Shown here: piece after piece, positions 1 through 5,703 of the stretch
Numbering within the stretch: position 1 is the stretch's first letter
Layout of the letters: every line of letters begins with the position of its first letter
DNA from: Methanobacteriota archaeon
Lineage (GTDB): Archaea > Thermoplasmatota > Poseidoniia > Poseidoniales > Thalassarchaeaceae
Reading direction: 5' to 3'
Length of the DNA: 10,441 bases
NCBI GenBank assembly: GCA_014384685.1
Contig: JACNFL010000192.1
Span: forward strand, 1-10,441
Position numbers and translations under genes: made by a program
The notes under the pieces: generated by a model
Database searches by the model: none
What the model was told of the DNA's origin: nothing
What the model saw: the letters and a program-made list of their open reading frames with translations, nothing else

Positions 1-536
1 TCACCTCCTGCAAAGGTGGTTCGGCGAATAACAGGATTCGCCCAATCAAATAAATCAATTGCAACTAAGTCAACATTGTTGAATAACACATCCTCAATAA
101 CTGGATCACTATTGTATACCGTAATACCAAATTGTGCGTCATTGAAAGTCACATTTCGAAGAGATGAACCTCTATTACGACTGGATGAATTAAATTGAAA
201 TCCATCGTGCCATGTGAATCCTGATTGGACTTGGAGAGTTATTGGATCAGCAGCAGTACCATCTGCTACTACTTTCCCATCAACAAAAATCCGGACACCT
301 GGGCCCATTTGTAGAATTGTACCAGCATAGATACGTAATTCATCACCTGCTGCAACTGTGAAATCATTGTTGATATCCATTGTGCCTGACCAAATTATCA
401 GTGCCTTTGAGGAAGTAGGCAGGGATTCATCATCGGAAACTAATTGTGAATTTTCAACAACTGGTAAAACAGATACAAGTGATGAGAGTGTCATCAGCAT
501 AGTGAAGATGATGGCAGTTCTCACGCCTCTTACCAT
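1..536 (-). CDS. Exported parallel-beta-helix-like protein, N-terminal part (cut by window edge)
   Basis: This reading frame stays open to the left edge of the window, so only about 178 N-terminal residues are visible and the C-terminus is missing. It starts at the ATG at 536 with a signal peptide: basic residues (MVRGVR), then a hydrophobic stretch to about residue 24. Residues about 50 to 178 show short beta-strand-and-turn units rich in G, N, D and V, such as ILQMGPGVRIFVDGKVV followed by GTAADPITL. Right-handed beta-helix (pectate-lyase/NosD-like) surface proteins look like this. The product is therefore probably secreted or anchored on the cell surface, and any anchor would lie outside the window. 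No catalytic residues can be assigned. The gene follows the SLOG gene on the same strand after about 106 bp and probably has its own promoter. The signal peptide and open frame are seen directly; the fold is inferred from sequence texture. Confidence 0.75.
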   Translation of the reverse strand, partial: MVRGVRTAIIFTMLMTLSSLVSVLPVVENSQLVSDDESLPTSSKALIIWSGTMDINNDFTVAAGDELRIYAGTILQMGPGVRIFVDGKVVADGTAADPITLQVQSGFTWHDGFQFNSSSRNRGSSLRNVTFNDAQFGITVYNSDPVIEDVLFNNVDLVAIDLFDWANPVIRRTTFAGG

Positions 537-601
537 ACTAAGACCACGCCACGCGCACCATGTTTGATGATTCCCCTCTTGTGTATTGGTAGAAAGTCAG
601 G

Positions 602-608
602 ATAATAT
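602..608 (-). promoter_or_regulatory. Possible TATA element for the beta-helix gene
   Basis: On the minus strand the sequence reads ATATTAT within the 106-bp gap between the two minus-strand genes. Archaeal initiation about 26 nt downstream would fall near 578 and leave a leader of about 42 nt before the ATG at 536. It is the only A/T block of this kind in the gap, but the match to a TATA box is loose. Confidence 0.3.
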
Positions 609-642
609 GCGTTCAGTTCACCTTATTTCTGAAAATAATTGT

Positions 643-1092
643 TTAATCAACTTCAACTACGGTGAAAGGAATTCCACGGTCTTCTGCCATTTCAATCACA
701 ACTCTAGTCCACTTACTTGTAGGTGAAGGAAAGGCGATGAGTTCGGTTGCTGCATCAAGCAGACGATGGGTAAGAGATGTAGGTGCTTCGTGGCGACCTG
801 TATCTTCCAATCCCTTTCTTGGAGCACCCCATTCTTCATTGAACACTGCGTGTGGAACATTGTTGTTCTCAGCCCATCGTTCGGCTAGGTAATCCACCCC
901 ACTAGCACCACCTGTGATTACTAAATCAGGGTGTGCTTCTTTCTGGGTCCATTCTTCGATCGCTTCTTCTACTACTGAGAAATCATAAAATCTGCTTGAA
1001 CCCACTATTACGAGATTGATTATTCTCCCATCTTCATTCAAATCCTTGCCACCGAGGCGGCCTAGGACATCACTACCTGATTCTCCCACCAT
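643..1092 (-). CDS. DUF2493 / SLOG-fold (YpsA-related) nucleotide-binding protein
   Basis: A 149-residue Rossmann-like protein of the DUF2493/SLOG superfamily, whose members bind nucleotides or nucleotide derivatives. Seen in order: first strand and loop VIVGSSR (28-34), the glycine-rich second loop VITGGASGVD (58-67), a third strand with EEW (86-88), a GRHEAP segment (99-104), and the LIAFP strand followed by SPTSKWTR (123-130), then a final helix and strand. This order matches the DUF2493 pattern of a Rossmann start, a GG-S-GVD loop and an S/T-rich second loop. The frame extends upstream to an ATG at 1173, but those 27 extra residues are hydrophobic and unlike the family. A TATA-like TTTATCAT lies about 26 bp before the ATG at 1092, so that start is preferred and would give a leaderless mRNA. 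The gene is divergent from the RAM pair. Its ligand and biological role are unknown. Confidence 0.85.
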   Translation of the reverse strand: MVGESGSDVLGRLGGKDLNEDGRIINLVIVGSSRFYDFSVVEEAIEEWTQKEAHPDLVITGGASGVDYLAERWAENNNVPHAVFNEEWGAPRKGLEDTGRHEAPTSLTHRLLDAATELIAFPSPTSKWTRVVIEMAEDRGIPFTVVEVD

Positions 1093-1113
1093 GTTAATGA
1101 ATAGAGATGTGAG

Positions 1114-1121
1114 ATGATAAA
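1114..1121 (-). promoter_or_regulatory. TATA-like element for the SLOG gene
   Basis: The minus strand reads TTTATCAT, centred about 26 bp before the ATG at 1092. That is the spacing expected for a leaderless archaeal transcript and is the main reason for choosing the shorter start. It lies inside the longer reading frame that begins at 1173. Confidence 0.45.
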
Positions 1122-1191
1122 CCCATGTATAGAACAGGGGTATTCTAAGCAAAAATGTGTTCTTTGAAGGCATCTTCTACTAACAGATGAG

Positions 1192-1199
1192 ATTATGAT
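1192..1199 (+). promoter_or_regulatory. TATA-like element for the RAM gene pair
   Basis: The sequence ATTATGAT is centred about 27 bp before the ATG at 1223. No Shine-Dalgarno is visible between it and that ATG, so the first RAM gene fits leaderless transcription. With the element at 1114-1121 it makes 1093-1222 a divergent promoter region. Confidence 0.4.
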
Positions 1200-1222
1200 G
1201 GGGTGGTCAGTCGGCGGCAAAC

Positions 1223-1456
1223 ATGGAGACGGCTTTCATCCTTCTAAAAACCGAGCCGGCCCGTGAAAGAGAGGTATATTCAGCCCTCGTTGATGTTGCT
1301 GAAGTGGTTGAAACTCACGCCCTATATGGCGAATACGATTTACTTGCAATAGTGAAATGTGAAACTTCAAAAAATTTGACTTCTATTCTCATGACGCAAT
1401 TACGCCAAATTGACGGTGTACGAGAAACTGAAACACTAATTGCGGTGGATTATTGA
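1223..1456 (+). CDS. Stand-alone RAM (Lrp/AsnC ligand-binding) domain protein, copy 1
   Basis: This 77-residue protein is a complete RAM domain (the effector-binding and oligomerisation half of Lrp/AsnC regulators) with no DNA-binding helix-turn-helix. It shows the family's beta-alpha-beta-beta-alpha-beta order. The N-terminal strand is AFILLKT. A helix follows (EREVYSAL), then the central GEYDLLAIV (36-44) and the C-terminal GVRETETLIAVD (65-76); the glycine-containing segments before these strands help form the ligand site between subunits. Such proteins usually form dimers or larger rings, bind amino acids or related small molecules, and may pair with full-length Lrp proteins. It lies 9 bp upstream of a second RAM gene of the same length, so the two are almost certainly co-transcribed. 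The ligand and partner cannot be told from sequence. Confidence 0.93.
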   Translation: METAFILLKTEPAREREVYSALVDVAEVVETHALYGEYDLLAIVKCETSKNLTSILMTQLRQIDGVRETETLIAVDY

Positions 1457-1462
1457 GGTGAT
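1455..1462 (+). promoter_or_regulatory. Strong Shine-Dalgarno for the second RAM gene, overlapping the first gene's stop
   Basis: GAGGTGAT is fully complementary to the usual 3' end of 16S rRNA and lies 3 nt before the GTG at 1466. Its first two bases are the last two of the TGA that ends the first RAM gene. It supports the GTG start and suggests coupled translation. Confidence 0.75.
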
Positions 1463-1465
1463 AAG

Positions 1466-1699
1466 GTGGCTGTAGGATTTGTTCTAATTATAACAAAAGC
1501 GGGATTTGAGCGAAATGTTCGCTCAGCCCTTGACAGTATTGAACTCGTCACTGGATGCTGGGGCGTTTTTGGTGAATTTGATATCATCACCAAAGTTGAA
1601 GCTGATGATGATGCAGCTCTTACCCGCTGTATTGTAGAAGATATTCGAACCATTGAGGGGATTACCGAAACTCGTACCCTCATTGGCGCTGAAATCTAA
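1466..1699 (+). CDS. Stand-alone RAM (Lrp/AsnC ligand-binding) domain protein, copy 2
   Basis: A second 77-residue RAM-only protein. It begins at GTG, supported by the ribosome-binding site just upstream. It aligns end to end without gaps to the first copy, with 25 of 77 residues identical by my count. Shared positions include the SAL helix (20-22), GE-D (36, 37, 39), LT (52-53) and the ET-TLI strand (68-73). Differences concentrate around residues 29-35 and 45-51, where the first copy is hydrophobic or basic and this one has CWGVF and an acidic DDD run. The pair therefore looks like an old duplication whose ligand sites have diverged, perhaps forming a hetero-oligomer. It has no DNA-binding domain. 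Its stop lies 5 bp from the convergent end of uvrC, with no obvious terminator between them. Confidence 0.92.
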   Translation: MAVGFVLIITKAGFERNVRSALDSIELVTGCWGVFGEFDIITKVEADDDAALTRCIVEDIRTIEGITETRTLIGAEI

Positions 1700-1704
1700 A
1701 ATAA

Positions 1705-3435
1705 TCAGTTATGAAGATGGCTGTGGATTCGCTCTGCAAGAGCCTTGCCAATTCCAGGGACTTGGATAAGATCTACTAGACTCGCATGGTCTATCCCTTT
1801 TCTTCCTCCGAAGTGTCTGAGAAGTGCCTGCAATTTTTTGGCTCCTAACCCTTCAACCTCTTCTAAGGGGTCGAGTAAAGCAGTTTTACCTCTTCTTTTC
1901 CTATGAAAATTATTGACAAAGCGATGAGCTTCATCACGAGCATAAACCAGTAATCTACCTCGCCTATCGAGTACCACTGGGGATTTCCCATTCCGATACA
2001 ATGTCTCTTCTTTTTTGGCTAGTGCAGCAAGTGGAATACGCTCTTTCAAACCATGTTTTTCAAGCAGGTTAGAAATTGCTGAAAGATGCGTTTCACCACC
2101 GTCAATAAGTAGTAAATCAGGCCATTCATCTTGCCGTTTTAACCACCTCTCTACCACTTCTCTCATCATCTTGAGGTCGTCGAATACTTCTCCTTTAACA
2201 CGATATGTTCGATATCCCTTTTTATCTGGCCTACCGCCTCGCAGTGTCACACATGCACCTACTTTTTCTGACCCTTGAAGTTGTGCCATATCAAAGCAAA
2301 CTACGACATCTAATGACTCCATTTCTAGGTACTCTGCTGCTTCCACAGCCGAGCGATTTTCAAGGTTGCCAGCGGCTCGCTTATCAACGGCCCTTTGAGC
2401 CTGCATCTCTGCATTTTGGTCTGCTAATGCTCTGAGAGTTGCTAACTCACCACGGATTGGAACTCTGATTTCAACCGCTCCATTCCGACGTTCTTTCAAC
2501 CAATCTTCTAATTGCTGTCCGATAGGTGTTGGTGTGAGAATTTTTGCTGGTGGTCTACGCGAATGATAGTGTTCGGATAAGATGAGGCTTACAGATTCTG
2601 AAACATCCCCTCTGTGTAAAAGCGGATAGTGTGTTTTTCCTGTAACTACTCCTTGTTTTGCGTGCAGAAATACAACTGCACCAAGGTCGCCACGGCTACC
2701 AAAACCAATGGCGTCTACATCTTGATAAAATCTGCTTGAAACTACTTTTTGTGAAAGGGTTCGCTGTACTGATGCGATTATATCGCGGCTTCTCGCCGCT
2801 TCTTCAAATTGCATTTGTTCACTTGCTGAATCCATATCATCTTGTAATGTGGTTAGAAGAGACTCAGCATTGCCTTCCATCACTTGAGTAACCGCCTCAA
2901 CTTGTTGATCATATCCTGTTGCATCAATACAAGGAGCGGAACACAATCCAATGTGCATCGCCAAACAGCCCTGCGGAAGTAAAGTAGGGCAATCCCTAAC
3001 CCCAAATTGCCGCCTTAATAGTTGGATTACCTGTTTGGCGGCCCCTGCATCTGGAAATGGACCCCACAGCCTAGCATTTTCCGGAGGATGGCGCGTGTAA
3101 ATGATTCGAGGTACTTCTTCATCGGTGATAGCGATGAATGGATATGATTTATCATCAGTCATCAATGAATTGTATTTTGGTTTATGACTGCGAATAAGTT
3201 CACGCTCTAATGTTAGCGCTTCGCGCGGATTTGGAGTAACAATACAATCTACGTTGTCAGCTTCTTCAACCATTTTAGGTATCATATTGCGAACCGGATT
3301 AGTTGAAAAATAAGATTTTATCCGTTCTTTCAATACTGTTGCTTTACCAACATATAGGACTCTTCCATCGTCGCGCTTGAAGAGATAAACGCCCGGCTTT
3401 GAGGGCAGATGCAACTTCGATGCATCCACTGACAT
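1705..3435 (-). CDS. uvrC: UvrABC excinuclease subunit C
   Basis: UvrC makes both incisions of nucleotide excision repair after UvrA2-UvrB finds the lesion. All its domains are present, numbered from the ATG at 3435 (576 residues). The GIY-YIG nuclease for the 3' cut is at the N-terminus (PGVYLF 14-19, YVGKA 28-32, R38). Four cysteines at 149, 157, 165 and 169 match the spacing of the family's iron-sulfur cluster. The UVR motif that binds UvrB is at about 198-230. The RNase H-like domain for the 5' cut has D382 in FDMA, D445 in LLLIDGGE and H504 in DEAHRF. Two helix-hairpin-helix motifs follow (about 525-575). The length is close to, slightly below, the 610 residues of E. coli UvrC. A GTG start at 3471 would add 12 residues but overlap the opposite gene, so the ATG is preferred. 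No uvrA or uvrB lies in the window. Confidence 0.97.
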   Translation of the reverse strand: MSVDASKLHLPSKPGVYLFKRDDGRVLYVGKATVLKERIKSYFSTNPVRNMIPKMVEEADNVDCIVTPNPREALTLERELIRSHKPKYNSLMTDDKSYPFIAITDEEVPRIIYTRHPPENARLWGPFPDAGAAKQVIQLLRRQFGVRDCPTLLPQGCLAMHIGLCSAPCIDATGYDQQVEAVTQVMEGNAESLLTTLQDDMDSASEQMQFEEAARSRDIIASVQRTLSQKVVSSRFYQDVDAIGFGSRGDLGAVVFLHAKQGVVTGKTHYPLLHRGDVSESVSLILSEHYHSRRPPAKILTPTPIGQQLEDWLKERRNGAVEIRVPIRGELATLRALADQNAEMQAQRAVDKRAAGNLENRSAVEAAEYLEMESLDVVVCFDMAQLQGSEKVGACVTLRGGRPDKKGYRTYRVKGEVFDDLKMMREVVERWLKRQDEWPDLLLIDGGETHLSAISNLLEKHGLKERIPLAALAKKEETLYRNGKSPVVLDRRGRLLVYARDEAHRFVNNFHRKRRGKTALLDPLEEVEGLGAKKLQALLRHFGGRKGIDHASLVDLIQVPGIGKALAERIHSHLHN

Positions 3436-3450
3436 TAGACAATCGGGGAA

Positions 3451-3455
3451 GGTGA
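3451..3455 (+). promoter_or_regulatory. Shine-Dalgarno for the STAND regulator
   Basis: GGTGA lies 6 nt before the ATG at 3462 and matches the anti-Shine-Dalgarno core. It favours this start over the in-frame ATG at 3489. Confidence 0.5.
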
Positions 3456-3461
3456 AGGGAA

Positions 3462-5681
3462 ATGAACCCACGCCTCGCCTCGCACTTCATGCTCACCGAG
3501 GCGCAGACCAGACTTCTGCGACTTCTGTCCACATTCCCTGACACATTGGAGGGTGCTTGGGATGTGCCTCGTGAACTCTCTCTTCCCGGTTTAGCAGACC
3601 AGTTAGGAGTCGTGCGCTCAGCACTGAATCCACCTATTTCTTCACTAGAGAAGGATGGGCTTGTGCATACTCGAAAAACCCATGTGATCGGTGGCGGGCA
3701 TCGGAAACGAACGGTTGTCCATATTACTGAAAAGGGTCGAACAATTGTCGCAGAATTAGAACCAGAAGATGAAATTGAAACAAGCGGGGAAATTCATGGG
3801 CAAATGCCCGGACTCACACATATTCACGGTAGGGAAAAATTACTTCTTGAAATGATGGATGTACTAGAGAATGGTGCCACATTACAAGTTGTGGGGCTGC
3901 CAGGAATTGGGAAAACCTCGCTGCTAAGAGTATTAGCAGAAAATGCACTTTCTGATGGATGGAATGTGAACTGGATAACTGTGCAATCTTTCCATGATGT
4001 TGGCAAGTTATCGTCTGAGTTATTGGCTATTGAAGATGGGCCTAAAGATGTTGATGCAGCGTTTTCAGCAGTGCTTGATATCGCTAAGAAAAAATTGTTT
4101 GTAGTTGATGAATTACAGGCAGTACACGAGCGTCACAAATCCGAGGTGATGGCTTTGATGGAGGTGTTAGCAGAGAGTGATGGCGTCACTCTCGCTATCG
4201 GTTGTAGAGCTCCATCTCCAATCGCAACTGGAACTGTTTTCAAAATAGATGAAATCTCAGAAGATGATGCTAGAAAGTTACTTCCTGAAGACTTAGATGA
4301 ATCTATTGCCCAACAAGTGATTAGTGGTCTTGGCGGTCATCCTTTAGCACTGAAACTATGGCAACCAGGTCATTCTCTTCCGGAAGCAGATGACCGAATT
4401 CAAGAATTTATTCGCACTGATGTAGTGGAAAAACTTCCTTCTGAAGAAATTCCAACTTTGGATGAATTGGCCGCCTCACCATTACCCATTTTAGCTGACC
4501 AAATGTCCAACGATGAAGGAGTTGAACCTCTAGATGAGTCTGCTTTGTTACGCTGGAGTGGAGAAGCACTTGAACTTCAACACCTAGTAAGGAATGTTCG
4601 TCGCACTATGTGGGATGAAGATGAAGCGAGAGAAATTCATTCTTTGGCAGCAACATATTGGGCTCAAAGAATTGAACCAGAAGCAAGATTGCATGAGGCT
4701 CACCACAGGGTTCAATCAGCAAATTCAGAAACTGCAGATGATGTTTCTAACTCTCTTGAAGATGGTATTCAAGATATGTTAACGGTTGATTCCGCTGCAG
4801 CGGCTGCAATCATTTCAGATGCCATCCAAATTCTTCCTGATGCTCATCGTTTACGCCTATTATCTGCAAAAGTTGCAATCGAAAGGGGAGAGGGTGAAAT
4901 CGCTGAAAAGGAATTGAGCCGATGCGATAAAGACCTACAAAAAGAGACTCAATGGCGATTACTTAGCGCCCGTATCAAGAGATTGCATGGAGAATTTGAT
5001 GAAGCAAATAAAGAGGAAAAATTGATTCTCAAAGAAGCAGATCCAACTCTAGCCTCAAAAATTCGGCTCAATCGTTTAATCCTTGGACTAGAAGATAGAC
5101 TACCTGGGACAAGTGAAGAAAAAACCCGTGATGCTGTTGAAAAGGAGATTTCAGAAGTCGACCTCTCTGCTTTGACTGCAAACAATCGAAAAGCGGCTTT
5201 AGTCACAATTGCAGCTATCCGCCACTCATTAGCCTTAGAATCAGGAAATCCAGAAGCGGCAGCAAAAATACGCACTGATTTAGCGACTACTGCAAGCCCT
5301 AATGACCCTGTGATTGAGGAAATGTCTGCCCGTGCAGCCTTGGTATTTGGCGGTGATCCAATCCGTGTCAAGAGTCTTATTTCAAGAACCAGTAATCCAC
5401 TTAGAAGATGTGCACTAGGGCTTCTATTGGTCAATCATGCTCACCAACAAAAAGACTCTGATATTGCTGAAATTTTGGCTACAGTTGAACATCCTCCCGA
5501 TATGGGTACGACCACCGCTAGGCGCCTATCTGCACAACACTGGTATTGGCGTGGATTAGTTGATTCTAGACAACGCGTAAAATGCTGGCAAGAAGCTTTG
5601 CATCGATTTGGCATGGCTGAATGTGCAAATGCTTACATCCAATTACAACACAAACTACACGATGCTATGCGTCTTATCTGA
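3462..5681 (+). CDS. Winged-helix DNA-binding protein with STAND-type P-loop ATPase and helical repeats
   Basis: A 739-residue predicted cytoplasmic regulator. Residues about 11-100 form a winged helix: a recognition-helix region around LADQLGVVRSALNPPISSLEKDGLV, then the wing near RKTHVIGGGHRKR and ITEKGR. After an acidic linker comes HGRE (122-125), which often precedes STAND ATPases. The ATPase has Walker A GLPGIGKTS (145-153) and Walker B LFVVDE (212-217, D216 and E217). A strand ending in GCR (247-249) follows, then GGHPLAL (291-297), which resembles the GxP motif typical of STAND proteins. The rest, about 370-739, is acidic and helical with TPR-like amphipathic pairs and no recognisable enzyme. 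STAND proteins act as ligand- or partner-gated switches; here the winged helix suggests transcriptional output. Neither ligand nor target is visible. It starts 26 bp from uvrC in the opposite direction and converges on the large membrane protein gene. Confidence 0.87.
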   Translation: MNPRLASHFMLTEAQTRLLRLLSTFPDTLEGAWDVPRELSLPGLADQLGVVRSALNPPISSLEKDGLVHTRKTHVIGGGHRKRTVVHITEKGRTIVAELEPEDEIETSGEIHGQMPGLTHIHGREKLLLEMMDVLENGATLQVVGLPGIGKTSLLRVLAENALSDGWNVNWITVQSFHDVGKLSSELLAIEDGPKDVDAAFSAVLDIAKKKLFVVDELQAVHERHKSEVMALMEVLAESDGVTLAIGCRAPSPIATGTVFKIDEISEDDARKLLPEDLDESIAQQVISGLGGHPLALKLWQPGHSLPEADDRIQEFIRTDVVEKLPSEEIPTLDELAASPLPILADQMSNDEGVEPLDESALLRWSGEALELQHLVRNVRRTMWDEDEAREIHSLAATYWAQRIEPEARLHEAHHRVQSANSETADDVSNSLEDGIQDMLTVDSAAAAAIISDAIQILPDAHRLRLLSAKVAIERGEGEIAEKELSRCDKDLQKETQWRLLSARIKRLHGEFDEANKEEKLILKEADPTLASKIRLNRLILGLEDRLPGTSEEKTRDAVEKEISEVDLSALTANNRKAALVTIAAIRHSLALESGNPEAAAKIRTDLATTASPNDPVIEEMSARAALVFGGDPIRVKSLISRTSNPLRRCALGLLLVNHAHQQKDSDIAEILATVEHPPDMGTTTARRLSAQHWYWRGLVDSRQRVKCWQEALHRFGMAECANAYIQLQHKLHDAMRLI

Positions 5682-5703
5682 TGAAAACTAATATTTCTTT
5701 GAT

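Noticed and set aside
985..2740. Exact 16-bp direct repeat ATAAAATCTGCTTGAA at 985-1000 and 2725-2740
   Set aside because: Both copies encode the same short peptide SSRFY on the minus strand, in the SLOG protein and in UvrC. No third copy or flanking structure was seen, so it is most likely chance.
4949..5434. Minus-strand open frame (161 codons) inside the STAND gene
   Set aside because: It is antisense to the helical-repeat region, is Ser/Arg-rich with no motif, and is best explained as a shadow of the real coding frame.
5682..5703. Terminator between the convergent STAND and membrane-protein genes
   Set aside because: The 22-bp gap is A/T-rich but has no hairpin or clear poly-T run on either strand.
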